Assembly: GCA_900766135.1 (NCBI GenBank) | Contig: CAAFUF010000043.1 | Span: 62,001-126,000 of the forward strand | Direction: 5' to 3' | Length of the DNA: 64,000 nucleotides | DNA from: Paenibacillaceae bacterium | Lineage (GTDB): Bacteria > Bacillota > Bacilli > Paenibacillales > Paenibacillaceae | In this document: in pieces, positions 7,561 through 15,564 of the stretch | How the letters are laid out: every line of letters begins with the position of its first letter | How positions within the stretch are numbered: position 1 is the first letter of the stretch | Notes under the pieces: model-generated | What the model saw: the letters and a program-made list of their open reading frames with translations, nothing else | Databases searched by the model: none | What the model was told of the DNA's origin: nothing | Translations under genes and position numbers: made by a program

Positions 7561-8376
7561 TTAGAACTGTATCGCGCGCGGTGGCGTTCCAGCCAACCCA
7601 CCGCGTAATCGACCAATTCCCGTTGGGGCATCAGCAGCGCGGTTGCCCCGGCGACTTCCTTGTTTCACCAGACCGGTTTCCCGCGCAAAATCGGCGCCAA
7701 GCTGTTCAAAATCCTCCGAATCATATTCAAGCTCGGTAAACTCCACCCACCGTCTTTCTCCCTTCACTTGCATCGGCGCCTTTGCGGCGTAAATCTCCTT
7801 CCCCGGATAATTCGCCCGTAACTCCGCCAAATGTATCGACGTGTTGTTCCCGTGACCTACGCCAAGCAGCAGAACATCCCCTCGCTGCTCGTAAATTCGC
7901 GCGAGCGGAGAACGCTCGCCCAGCCCGAATTCCAATTCGTGATCCGCTGTGATTGCCTTGGCCTCTCGGCCTCTGGCCGCGAACGACACCTGCGGATGAC
8001 CGCTGCGCAAGGTCCCCTTCTGTTTGCGGAACGTATCCGGAATGACGCCCATGTACCAAAGCGACGTCAACTCGGGATCGTAGGCCGGCATTTGCTCGCG
8101 AATCGTGTCCCACCACGCCTTAGGCACCGGCGGATTTTGCCACCGGGCCGGATCACCAAGGTCGCCCGAGTGGGTCGGCATAACCAAGGTGCCTTGCTCA
8201 CCCAGAGCCGCCTCCAAAGCCAGCACAACCGCCGAAGGACCGCCGCAAACCCATTTTCCCAGTGCCTTAAACGACGAATGGACGAGCAGCGTCGAGCCTT
8301 CCCGAACCCCCAAAGCCATCAAATCCGCCCGCAGCGTCTCCACCGTGTACAATTCCCCTTGAATTTCCTCCATCAT
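7561..8376 (-). CDS. AAC(3)-like aminoglycoside acetyltransferase, 3' frameshift
   Basis: Acetyl-CoA-dependent N-acetyltransferase of the AAC(3)/YokD family, 271 aa as read. Family motifs are present: LLVHSSFKALGKWVCGG, the TLVMPTHS loop, RSGHPQVSFAARG and LLLGVGHGNNTSIHLAE with the conserved histidine. The last 30 residues do not fit. From about 7655 the other frame reads ATALLMPQRELVDYAVGWLE, the expected AAC(3) C-terminus, and would stop at 7554. A one-base shift near GACTTCCTT (7653-7661) therefore separates the body from its normal end: either a real truncation or a sequencing error. The ATG follows AAGGAGAG. The chromosomal copy may be a housekeeping acetyltransferase rather than a resistance gene. 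Confidence 0.8.
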   Translation of the reverse strand: MMEEIQGELYTVETLRADLMALGVREGSTLLVHSSFKALGKWVCGGPSAVVLALEAALGEQGTLVMPTHSGDLGDPARWQNPPVPKAWWDTIREQMPAYDPELTSLWYMGVIPDTFRKQKGTLRSGHPQVSFAARGREAKAITADHELEFGLGERSPLARIYEQRGDVLLLGVGHGNNTSIHLAELRANYPGKEIYAAKAPMQVKGERRWVEFTELEYDSEDFEQLGADFARETGLVKQGSRRGNRAADAPTGIGRLRGGLAGTPPRAIQF

Positions 8377-8393
8377 GCTTCTTTGATCTCTCC

Positions 8394-8951
8394 TTACCTT
8401 CCCAGCTCCGCATACGATGACGGCAAGCCGTCCAAGCTTCTGGCGTTTTTCTGGCGGCGATACTCCACCAGGCCCGAATCGCCTTTATTTTCAGCCCATT
8501 TGACCAGGGTATCGCGATCCCCTTCATAATTGAACAGAGGGACGCCGAAACCGCAGGAGGTCTGCACGCCATAGACGGACACGTAGACGATCTGGCGCGC
8601 CCCGGTAAGCTTGGGGAAAATTCCTTCAAGCCGCTCCCACTCCGCCGATCCCGGCAGAATAACTTGGCCTTTCCCATACAGGCGCAGGATCAACGGCTGC
8701 CCTTCGAAGGCCGCGAACATGATCGTGATCCGGCCGTTCTCCGCGAGATGGGCGGCCGTTTCATTGCCGCTGCCCGTCAAATCCAGGTAAGCGACCTCAT
8801 TCGGCGAAAGAATCCGCAGCGCATCGTATCCCTTTGGCGACAGATTGACATGTCCCTCTGCGCTTAGCGGCGCCGAACCAACAAAAAATAAATGCTGCCG
8901 GCGAATAAAAGCCTCATGCTCCGGCAACATCGAATCGAACATTTTTCCCAT
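8394..8951 (-). CDS. pyridoxamine 5'-phosphate oxidase-like flavoprotein
   Basis: A 185-aa split-barrel flavoprotein of the PNPOx-like family. The N-terminal FIRRQHLFFVGSAP strand, HVNLSPKG, VAYLDLTGSGNETAAH and RITIMFAAFEG motifs are those of the FMN-binding barrel. The C-terminal NKGDSGLVEYRRQKNARSLDGLP is typical of a subgroup common in Gram-positive bacteria. The substrate is unknown; PLP synthesis is unlikely because the PdxH-specific residues are not seen. It is 17 bases upstream of the AAC(3)-like gene on the same strand and probably cotranscribed. Confidence 0.85.
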   Translation of the reverse strand: MGKMFDSMLPEHEAFIRRQHLFFVGSAPLSAEGHVNLSPKGYDALRILSPNEVAYLDLTGSGNETAAHLAENGRITIMFAAFEGQPLILRLYGKGQVILPGSAEWERLEGIFPKLTGARQIVYVSVYGVQTSCGFGVPLFNYEGDRDTLVKWAENKGDSGLVEYRRQKNARSLDGLPSSYAELGR

Positions 8952-9432
8952 TTCTTCCCCCCCTTATTGAATAGGCATCCGGCAAAACAACCTGTCTGCT
9001 CCTGCTTCCGGCTGCTCCTCATCGCGTTCAGCAATTGCAAGTCGGTTGATGCGGCATACCGCTGATATTCCGGCGAGTCCATGCCGTAGATGGCGATTCT
9101 CCCCTGTTCGTCATAACGGATGCCCCGTCCATACCTTTTCGGAAGCGCCGAAGCCCGCGGACAGGGGAGCGTTTTGCTGAACAAATCCTCTCAAAGCTCT
9201 CTGCCGGTGCTCCTGCACGACGTCTTCCGGGAATTACTTCTTTTTTTCCTATTATACCTGAACCTTTAATTTTAAAGAATATTATACTTTCTCCGCCTAT
9301 TGTATTCGGTTTTTCGCATACGTTACCGCCTTAGGGCCCGATCTTTCGCTATCCTACGGTCCAGGATAATAACATCTATCACATCCCTCACCGTACAGAG
9401 GGAGCTCCGAAACTTACACCTTTTTACCTCAT
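8952..9432. other. intergenic region without a supported gene
   Basis: About 480 bases between the flavoprotein gene and the ParM-like terminator. A minus-strand frame of 106 codons (9184-8864) encodes a protein-like stretch, RYDEQGRIAIYGMDSPEYQ, but has only a TTG start, no proper ribosome site, and runs 88 bases into the flavoprotein gene. It may be a gene remnant. From about 9230 to 9300 the sequence is AT-rich. Confidence 0.4.
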
Positions 9433-9461
9433 AAAAAAACCGGCGGTGCCTTCACCGCCGG
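9433..9461 (-). terminator. intrinsic terminator of the ParM-like gene
   Basis: On the minus strand CCGGCGGTG pairs with CACCGCCGG around a four-base loop and is followed by seven Ts. Confidence 0.85.
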
Positions 9462-9478
9462 AATGATCATTCGGATTT

Positions 9479-10573
9479 TTACGCCGGGTTCGGTTGTTGG
9501 CCGGCCTTGTTCTTGGCCAGCTTCAGGTAACCCTGCACGTTCAGAATCTCGCTATTCTCTTCAAACCGCAAACGCATCGAGCCGGCCGCATCGATCAAAT
9601 ACGATTTCAACGCCGCGGCACCGCCGCCAAGCACGTAAAAGCATTCGATATCCGGATACTTCTTCCACCGCTTGCGGATCAGGTCGACCAGCTTCTGCGC
9701 CGCCCGGCTGAAATACATGTCGACGATCGGCCGGATGTCTGCCTGTCCTTCACCCACGCGCTGGATCACGAACTCGCGGTTGCGGATGCGCCCGATCAGC
9801 TTCGTACGGCTCGGGAAGCGATACCCGAACTGGTCCTCTACGTCGCGGATAATCGAATCCAGATAGGTTGCCAGCCCAAACTGCTCGCCGGTGCTGAACT
9901 GGTTATCGATATTCATCCGCTTCACCACCGGAAAATCGGTGGTCAAAGCGCCGATCTCGCAAATGCCGATACAGCCGTTATGCAGTTCTTCATTCCGTAC
10001 CTGCAGGGTATCGTTCGTCGCCAAATGGAACAGGGCGGCCGCGCCTTCCACCGACACGATCGTACGGCGGATGCTAAGGCGTACCGTGCGACCGCGCAGC
10101 TCCGGGGTGGACAGGAACGTCACTTCGTGCTCGCCGGTCAGCCGCTCCTCGAACGCTTGATGAAAGGCCACGTAAGTACGGACCGGCAGCCCGGTCCCGA
10201 TTATGTATTCAACCTCTTCGACCCCGGCTCCCGTCGTCGGATACGCTTGTCCGGTAACGGCCGCATAAGCCAGAGCCGTCAGCGCAACGACCAGAGACTG
10301 ATCGCTGGTCGCCTTGTTGTCCGTCTCCTCCAGCTCGGAATTGTCTTGATCCTCCATCGCCAGCAGGCCTACGAAATACCGCTGGTTGTTTCTTTTTAAT
10401 TTAGGGCTATAGACCCGAACATCCAGCGCCTTTAAGGGAGAGTCCTCCTCTTGCAGCACATGTCTATCATATCCGGGAGAAACGATACTCGGAATAATGA
10501 TCGGTCGTTGTGAACCGTCAACCACTACCTTAACGCTGTCGTTGCCAACGTCGATTCCGGCAATTCTGATCAT
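9479..10573 (-). CDS. ParM/StbA-like actin homologue
   Basis: A 364-aa ATPase of the actin superfamily, nearest in pattern to ParM/Alp plasmid-segregation actins. Phosphate 1 is GIDVGNDSVKV at 6-16. Phosphate 2 is CEIGALTTDF near 207, and the adenosine motif is VLGGGAAALKSYL near 320. Length fits ParM-like filaments. ParM normally sits with a small DNA-binding partner (ParR); none is seen here, which argues against a plasmid remnant. It is divergent from a LytM peptidase-bactofilin operon with only about 220 bases between starts, so a cell-shape or envelope role is possible. The ATG at 10573 follows TAAGGAGGTTATT. Whether it forms filaments cannot be told from sequence. Confidence 0.85.
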   Translation of the reverse strand: MIRIAGIDVGNDSVKVVVDGSQRPIIIPSIVSPGYDRHVLQEEDSPLKALDVRVYSPKLKRNNQRYFVGLLAMEDQDNSELEETDNKATSDQSLVVALTALAYAAVTGQAYPTTGAGVEEVEYIIGTGLPVRTYVAFHQAFEERLTGEHEVTFLSTPELRGRTVRLSIRRTIVSVEGAAALFHLATNDTLQVRNEELHNGCIGICEIGALTTDFPVVKRMNIDNQFSTGEQFGLATYLDSIIRDVEDQFGYRFPSRTKLIGRIRNREFVIQRVGEGQADIRPIVDMYFSRAAQKLVDLIRKRWKKYPDIECFYVLGGGAAALKSYLIDAAGSMRLRFEENSEILNVQGYLKLAKNKAGQQPNPA

Positions 10574-10731
10574 AATAACCTCCTTACATTAGGAAAAAAG
10601 ACATTTTTCCAATTATTTCTCATTTCGCTTCCCTTCGACAAAATCCTGCTTAAGGGGTGAAAATAGTTACAAAATTTTTTTAAATGAAAAAGGGATTTGC
10701 CACAATTTGCCGAAATAGTTGTATTGGCAAG

Positions 10732-10761
10732 TTGAAAGAACAGACCTTGGTCCTACATAAT
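10732..10761 (+). promoter_or_regulatory. promoter of LytM-bactofilin operon 1
   Basis: TTGAAA at 10732-10737 and CATAAT at 10756-10761 are 18 bases apart, and the start of translation lies 33 bases further on. Confidence 0.5.
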
Positions 10762-10794
10762 GCATGTTCTACTCAAGATGATCAGGAGGAAGTC

Positions 10795-11814
10795 ATGAAG
10801 CTTAGATTCAAAAGAAACGTCAACCGGCGTTATACGCTGCTGATCGTGCCGGAAGGCACCAGTCCCGTGTTTCGCTTTAAATTCCGCTTCTCCTATTTGC
10901 TGGCCATCCTGGTCACTGCGGCCGTGCTGCTCTGCTCCGTGCTGGTCTTATTTGCCCTCAACCGTACCCATACGAGCCGGATCGGGACGCTTGAAGCGCA
11001 GCTGTCCAATTCGTCCGACCAGTTCAGGAACACCGTCGTGAACAAGGAACAGGAAATCGACCGCCTGTTAAACGAGCTGATGGAGCTGTCGAAGAAATCG
11101 AAAACCATCGAGTCCAAGATGAGCGAGCTGGAGCAGCTCGAGGCCGAGCTGAAATCGATTACGGACGGCGGATCGGGCAAAGCGAAGGATAATATCGCAG
11201 CCGCGGACAAAAATGCCGCGATGGACTCCCTCGCTTCCGAAGGCGGGGTTGGCGGAGAATCCATCCCGCTCACCGAACAGGACGTGGCGCAGCTGGTCAA
11301 AGAGACAAAGGAGAGCATCACCTCCTCGCTGCAGGAGATGCCCGATTTGCAGCAACGGCTGGAGCAAACCAAAGTTTCGATCCAGGAGTACAAGGCACTG
11401 ATGGCCGTCTTGCCGACCTTTTGGCCTACGGATTCCACCAGAGTCACGTCCGATTACGGCGAACGGGAAGACCCGTTTAACGGGCGGCTGACCAAACACT
11501 CCGGAATGGATATCGGGGGGAGCGTCGGCGATCCCATCTACGCGGCGGCCAACGGCAAGGTCGTCGATACCGGATACACCAGCGCGCGCGGCAACTATAT
11601 CACGATTTCCCATCCCTCGGGATTGAAAACGAACTATATGCATTTGAGCAAAATTTTGACGAAGGTCGGCGCGACCGTCAAGCAAGGCGATACCATCGCG
11701 GAGTTGGGCTCCACCGGCCGCAGCACCGGACCTCATCTCCATATCGAGGTCGTAAGGAACGGCAGCACGGTCGACCCGGCCAACTACCTTAGAAAACCCG
11801 GAGAGGAAGAGTAG
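10795..11814 (+). CDS. M23 (LytM) peptidase, membrane-anchored, copy 1
   Basis: A 339-aa peptidoglycan endopeptidase-like protein. One N-terminal TM segment lies at about 31-53 (YLLAILVTAAVLLCSVLVLF), then a coiled coil of about 80 residues rich in Glu, Leu and Lys, then a C-terminal M23 domain. That domain has HSGMDIGG with the first zinc His and Asp, and HLHIEVV for the second and third zinc histidines, so it looks catalytically complete. It would sit outside the membrane and cut peptide crosslinks. The ATG at 10795 follows CAGGAGGAAGTC; an in-frame start at 10684 lies before the promoter. The bactofilin gene follows after 3 bases. Confidence 0.9.
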   Translation: MKLRFKRNVNRRYTLLIVPEGTSPVFRFKFRFSYLLAILVTAAVLLCSVLVLFALNRTHTSRIGTLEAQLSNSSDQFRNTVVNKEQEIDRLLNELMELSKKSKTIESKMSELEQLEAELKSITDGGSGKAKDNIAAADKNAAMDSLASEGGVGGESIPLTEQDVAQLVKETKESITSSLQEMPDLQQRLEQTKVSIQEYKALMAVLPTFWPTDSTRVTSDYGEREDPFNGRLTKHSGMDIGGSVGDPIYAAANGKVVDTGYTSARGNYITISHPSGLKTNYMHLSKILTKVGATVKQGDTIAELGSTGRSTGPHLHIEVVRNGSTVDPANYLRKPGEEE

Positions 11815-11817
11815 TCC

Positions 11818-12288
11818 ATGAAATTAAGGAATCATGCAAAACCCGTCAAGCTGGACCCGAACACCACCGATACCTTGATCGGGGAAGGCAGCATTTTCGA
11901 AGGGAAAATCCGCTCGGACGCCGGCGTGCGCATCGAAGGGCAAATTACCGGCGATATCGAATGCGAAGGCGACGTAACGGTCGGGGAGAAAGGCGTGGTC
12001 CATTCCAACATTTTGGCCCGCAACATCATTATCGCCGGCACCGTCAACGGCAACGTGCACGCCAAAAACAAGCTGTCGATCACATCCAAAGGCAAGCTGT
12101 ATGGAAACATGGTTGCAGCTTCCCTCTCCATTGAGGAAGGCAGCGTATTCGAAGGCACCAGTAAAATGAGCGGCCCGGACAAAGCCGGTACCCCCGCATT
12201 GAAAGAAACCGCAGCTGCCGCCGACGAGACGCCTCCTGCCAAAAACAACGGCAAGCAGGAAAACGATGCCGTTTATAAAACCTGGTGA
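11818..12288 (+). CDS. bactofilin, copy 1
   Basis: A 156-aa cytoskeletal protein of the bactofilin (DUF583) family, which forms nucleotide-free filaments of beta-helical subunits. The repeating pattern is clear: DTLIGEGSIFEGKIRSDAGV, RIEGQITGDIECEGDVTVG, IIIAGTVNGNVHAKNKL and LYGNMVAASLSIEEGSVFEG. The unstructured tails are also typical, including an Ala/Pro-rich C-terminus. It is coupled to a LytM peptidase gene 3 bases upstream. In other bacteria bactofilins localise peptidases to shape the cell wall, so a joint envelope role is likely here. Confidence 0.92.
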   Translation: MKLRNHAKPVKLDPNTTDTLIGEGSIFEGKIRSDAGVRIEGQITGDIECEGDVTVGEKGVVHSNILARNIIIAGTVNGNVHAKNKLSITSKGKLYGNMVAASLSIEEGSVFEGTSKMSGPDKAGTPALKETAAAADETPPAKNNGKQENDAVYKTW

Positions 12289-12303
12289 TGCAAGCATAAA
12301 AAT

Positions 12304-12328
12304 AAGGCCGGACAACTTGTCCGGCCTT
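12304..12328 (+). terminator. intrinsic terminator of LytM-bactofilin operon 1
   Basis: AAGGCCGGACAA pairs with TTGTCCGGCCTT, then TTTC follows. The long GC-rich stem lies 16 bases past the bactofilin stop. Confidence 0.75.
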
Positions 12329-12445
12329 TCGTTAAGATTAAAGAAAGCATAAGTTTCGAAGCTTCCGCTTCCTTAAATCGTAAGAAGAACTCCCGCTAAC
12401 CGCGGTCTGGCTTCCTAGAAGTTGCTTCGATAGACGTTTTTATTA

Positions 12446-12465
12446 GGGGCGTATGCCCCGTTTTT
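12446..12465 (+). terminator. second hairpin with T-run
   Basis: GGGGC, a four-base loop, GCCCC, then G and five Ts. It ends 5 bases before the tsaD stop codon and may protect the convergent junction. Confidence 0.5.
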
Positions 12466-12469
12466 GAAA

Positions 12470-13510
12470 TTAACCCCGGCCGACAGACCAGCCTTCCAGC
12501 GAAAGCGAAGGCTCGGCTTTTAGCTCCAGGCTGGAAAACTCACCGTTCTTCCACTTCAGGTAAGCGGCTGCGCCAATCATCGCGGCGTTATCGGTGCAGT
12601 ATTTCAACGGTGGGATCAGCAGGGCAATCCCCTCGCGATCACAACGTTCGGCGAGCGCAGCCCGTAACCCCCGATTGGCAGCTACGCCGCCGCAAAGCAA
12701 CAGCTGCCGCGCACCGGTAGCACGAACAGCGCGAATCGCTTTTTCCACCAGCACCTCGATCACCGATTCCTGGAATCCGCGGGCAATCGCCGGCTGGTAG
12801 CCGTCCTCGCCCCGCATCTTGTGTTGATTCACCGCGTTCAGTACGGCCGATTTGAGTCCGCTCAAGCTGAAATCGTACGAGTCCGGCTCCAGCCACGCGC
12901 GCGGCAGCTCCTCCACTTCCTCTGCCTCCGCAGCCAGCTTGTCCACGAAGGGGCCGCCGGGATAAGGGAAGCCGAGTGCCCGGGCCACCTTGTCATAAGC
13001 TTCGCCGACGGCATCGTCGCGCGTCCGGCCAAGCAGGCGAAAGCTCCCCTCCCGCTCCATCAGCACCAGCTCCGTATGACCGCCCGAGACGACCAGCGCC
13101 ATGGACGGATACAGCATCTCCGCCTCCAAGCGATTGGCATAGATATGACCGGCGATATGATGAACGCCGATCAGCGGTTTGTCCAGCGCAAAAGCGAGGC
13201 TTTTGGCCGCCATAATCCCGACGAGCAGCGCGCCGACCAGGCCGGGACCCTCCGTCACGGCGATCGCCGACAACGCTTCCGGCGGGATCCCGGCCTCCTG
13301 CACCGCTTCCTCCAGCATCCGCGTGATGCTCTCGACATGCTTGCGCGAAGCGACCTCCGGCACGACGCCGCCAAACGCGCGGTGCGTTTCGATCTGGCTG
13401 GCGATGAGGTTGGACAGCACCTTCGTTCCGTTCTTCACCACGGCGGCCGAGGTTTCGTCGCAACTCGTTTCCACCGCCAAAATATACACATCCTGATCTT
13501 GCTCTACCAC
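12470..13510 (-). CDS. tsaD: tRNA t6A37 threonylcarbamoyltransferase TsaD
   Basis: Catalytic subunit of the TsaBDE complex that transfers threonylcarbamoyl from TsaC-made TC-AMP to A37 of ANN-decoding tRNAs. It is 346 aa. VETSCDETSAAVV opens the ASKHA fold, HHIAGH (HxxxH) binds the metal, and SGGHTELVL and LCGGVAANRGLR are conserved nucleotide-binding loops. The start is taken as GTG at 13510-13508, which overlaps the rimI stop (GTGGTAG) and gives the usual length; an ATG 18 codons earlier lies within rimI. It is last in the operon tsaE-tsaB-rimI-tsaD. Confidence 0.95.
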   Translation of the reverse strand: MVEQDQDVYILAVETSCDETSAAVVKNGTKVLSNLIASQIETHRAFGGVVPEVASRKHVESITRMLEEAVQEAGIPPEALSAIAVTEGPGLVGALLVGIMAAKSLAFALDKPLIGVHHIAGHIYANRLEAEMLYPSMALVVSGGHTELVLMEREGSFRLLGRTRDDAVGEAYDKVARALGFPYPGGPFVDKLAAEAEEVEELPRAWLEPDSYDFSLSGLKSAVLNAVNQHKMRGEDGYQPAIARGFQESVIEVLVEKAIRAVRATGARQLLLCGGVAANRGLRAALAERCDREGIALLIPPLKYCTDNAAMIGAAAYLKWKNGEFSSLELKAEPSLSLEGWSVGRG

Positions 13511-13971
13511 AAGCTTTCGCTTCCTTCCCCGGTTTCCGACTGCGATCTTGGCAGCTCGCACCACATTATGATTGCATCTTCATGATTATCGGAATAATAC
13601 CCTTTGCGCACGCCCGCCGGGGCGAAGCCCATTTTCTCATAAAGCGCGCGGGCCACCGCATTGGACACCCGCACCTCCAGCGTCATCCGGACCATCCCCA
13701 GCTCCGCCGCCCATTCCATCATCCGGCGCAACAGCTTCTCCCCCAAATGATGCCCGCGGTAGGCGGTACGAACAGCGATGTTTGTGATATGGGCCTCATC
13801 GAGGATCGTCCACATTCCTGCGTACCCGATCGCTTGGCCCTGAACCTCCATGATTTGATAACGGGCAAAATGATTATGCGTCAACTCGTTGCGAAACGCC
13901 TCCTCGCTCCACGGGAGCGAAAACGATTCATGTTCGATCACCATGACATCCGGCAGATCCGCAAGCGTCAT
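13504..13971 (-). CDS. rimI: ribosomal protein S18-alanine N-acetyltransferase RimI
   Basis: GNAT acetyltransferase that modifies the N-terminal alanine of S18. Conserved features are IEHESFSLPWSEEAF, the acetyl-CoA loop VRTAYRGHHLGEKLL, and ALYEKMGF with the C-terminal YYSDNHEDAIIMW. As read from the ATG it is 155 aa and begins at MTLADLPDV, about nine residues short of homologues, which start before an RNM motif. The upstream codons encode EQEIVFRNM without ATG, GTG or TTG. A CTG at 13998 preceded by GAGGGG could be the true start. It overlaps tsaD downstream and lies close behind tsaB, as in Bacillus. Confidence 0.92.
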   Translation of the reverse strand: MTLADLPDVMVIEHESFSLPWSEEAFRNELTHNHFARYQIMEVQGQAIGYAGMWTILDEAHITNIAVRTAYRGHHLGEKLLRRMMEWAAELGMVRMTLEVRVSNAVARALYEKMGFAPAGVRKGYYSDNHEDAIIMWCELPRSQSETGEGSESLW

Positions 13972-14016
13972 GTTGCGGAATACGATCTCTTGTTCCAGCT
14001 TTGCCGCCCCCTCGCC

Positions 14017-14928
14017 TTACGCGTTCCGCAGCCGTTTGGCTTCGGCTTCGGCCAGCTGCGTGTAATTCGGCTCCAGCGCATGAACGTCGTCCGCCGGCAG
14101 CCCGGCGCGCGCCAGGCCGGCGATGCCCATCCATGCGCCCTCCAGCTCGTAAGGCACGAGCTGGACGAGCTCGCCGAAGGCGGCGGTCAGCGGCGCGATC
14201 GCCGCCTCATGCTTCTCGGTCTCGCCCACGAACCAGAGGCGGGCCGGACGTTCGTCCGGCGACAGCTGCTCCAGCTGCCGCATCAGCTCGTCGGCCCACC
14301 CGTCCATGAGCCGGATCGCGTCGGGTTCGAGACGCTCCGGCAGCCCGCCCGGCGCAGGTACGCGAAGCAGCGCCGAATAAGCCTGGCCGCGCCGCGCGTC
14401 GATCAGCGGCGCGATCCAGTGGCCGCCGGCGGTGGCACGGCGGCCTTCCGCGGCTGTGCCGGTGACGGTGGCCTCGGCCCCGTCGCCGCCCGCAGCCGCC
14501 GTCGCCGGCCGGCTCAGCCCGGCCGGCGCGCCCTGCCGCGCGGCGAGCTCGCCCAGCGCGGCGGCGTCTTGCCCGCTGGCGCCGGCCCAGCCGCCCAGCG
14601 CCAAGGCGGCCAGGCTCGAGACGCCGTAGACCGGAAGCCGGAGCGACCACGCCAAAGTCTTGGCGGTCGTGACGGCAATCCGGATCCCGGTGTAGGAGCC
14701 TGGCCCGATCCCGACGGCGATCCCGTTCAAATCCCGCTTGGCGAGCCCCGCCGCCTTCAGGCAATCTCCGATCGCCGTTACCAGATATGCCGAATGGTTC
14801 CGTTCGGCATGGATATTTCGTTCGGCCAGCACGCGGCCGCCCTCCAAAACCGCCACCGCCAGCGAGGAAGTGGCGGTGTCAAACGCCAGCAGCCGTTGCG
14901 GTGGCCGTATGTTTTCGTATTCGTTCAT
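14017..14928 (-). CDS. tsaB: t6A complex subunit TsaB, with a long insertion
   Basis: Non-catalytic ASKHA partner that dimerises with TsaD in t6A synthesis. LLAFDTATSSLAVAV opens the fold, NHSAYL and GIAVGIGPGSYTGIRIAV are the TsaB signature. It is 303 aa against about 230 usual. The excess is mainly an Ala/Gly-rich stretch of about 60 residues, near 120-180 (AAALGELAARQGAPAGL, ATAAAGGDGAEATV), encoded by very GC-rich DNA at about 14400-14640. The ATG at 14928 comes 2 bases after the tsaE stop; a frame extension to 14967 overlaps tsaE. Confidence 0.93.
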   Translation of the reverse strand: MNEYENIRPPQRLLAFDTATSSLAVAVLEGGRVLAERNIHAERNHSAYLVTAIGDCLKAAGLAKRDLNGIAVGIGPGSYTGIRIAVTTAKTLAWSLRLPVYGVSSLAALALGGWAGASGQDAAALGELAARQGAPAGLSRPATAAAGGDGAEATVTGTAAEGRRATAGGHWIAPLIDARRGQAYSALLRVPAPGGLPERLEPDAIRLMDGWADELMRQLEQLSPDERPARLWFVGETEKHEAAIAPLTAAFGELVQLVPYELEGAWMGIAGLARAGLPADDVHALEPNYTQLAEAEAKRLRNA

Positions 14929-14930
14929 CT

Positions 14931-15431
14931 TCAGGATACTCCATTCTCTTTCAGGGCCGACACCCACGCTTCATAGGTTTCGCTCTGCCCATTGATATGC
15001 ATGCGCCGCCCCGTCGCCGACACCGTCTCGACGTAGATCCGCAGCACGCCCTCCGGAAGCAGCTCATCAATCAAGCTGGCCCACTCCACCACGGTGACGC
15101 CGTTTCCGTAGAAATACTCGTCCAGCCCCAACTCATCGGCTTCATCCAGCGATAGCCGGTAGACGTCCATATGATAAAAAGGCAGCCTGCCCTCATACTC
15201 CTTGATCAAAGTAAAGGTCGGACTGTTCACTGTGTCGTTCACCCCGAGGTGCTTCGCAAACAGTTGGGAGAACGCCGTTTTGCCCGCGCCAAGATCCCCG
15301 TCCAGGGCGATCACCGTTCCCGGTTGAGCCAGCTTCGCCAAAGCCGCCGCCAGCCGCTCCGTCCCTTTCAGATCCTCGGCTTCGTACACCCACTGCGCGG
15401 GGGCGTTGCCCTTGTCTTTATCCATGCTCAC
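14931..15431 (-). CDS. tsaE: t6A complex ATPase TsaE
   Basis: P-loop ATPase that drives turnover of the TsaBD complex. It is 166 aa, with Walker A GDLGAGKT near 45-52, the switch-like NSPTFTLIKEYEG, YHMDVYRL, and VVEWAS near 119, all characteristic. It is the first gene of the tsaE-tsaB-rimI-tsaD operon. The start is GTG at 15431 or ATG at 15425; AAGGTGG lies 11-17 bases upstream. No thiL gene precedes it, unlike Bacillus. Confidence 0.94.
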   Translation of the reverse strand: MSMDKDKGNAPAQWVYEAEDLKGTERLAAALAKLAQPGTVIALDGDLGAGKTAFSQLFAKHLGVNDTVNSPTFTLIKEYEGRLPFYHMDVYRLSLDEADELGLDEYFYGNGVTVVEWASLIDELLPEGVLRIYVETVSATGRRMHINGQSETYEAWVSALKENGVS

Positions 15432-15487
15432 TCTAGTTTACCACCTTTATCGCAGTTCCATCGAAACATCTGATATGTACCCGCGTG

Positions 15488-15564
15488 CCGCTATTCCTGC
15501 TACGTACCGCTAATTCCCGCTGCGTCCCGCTAAGTTCCGCTGCATTATCCCACTAAGTTTCGCC
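15488..15564. repeat. short imperfect tandem repeat, about 20 nt
   Basis: CCGCTATTCCTGCTACGTA is followed by similar units beginning at 15507, 15527 and 15550 (the consensus is close to CCGCTAATTCCCGCTGCGT). The period drifts from 19 to 23. It lies upstream of ku, in a spacer without genes. Confidence 0.6.

Noticed and set aside
8864..9184. A 106-aa minus-strand protein
   Set aside because: TTG start without a proper site, and the frame runs 88 bases into the flavoprotein gene; kept only as a possible remnant.
9479..10573. An integrated plasmid partition locus
   Set aside because: No ParR-like gene, no repeated centromere-like sites and no replication or mobility genes around it.
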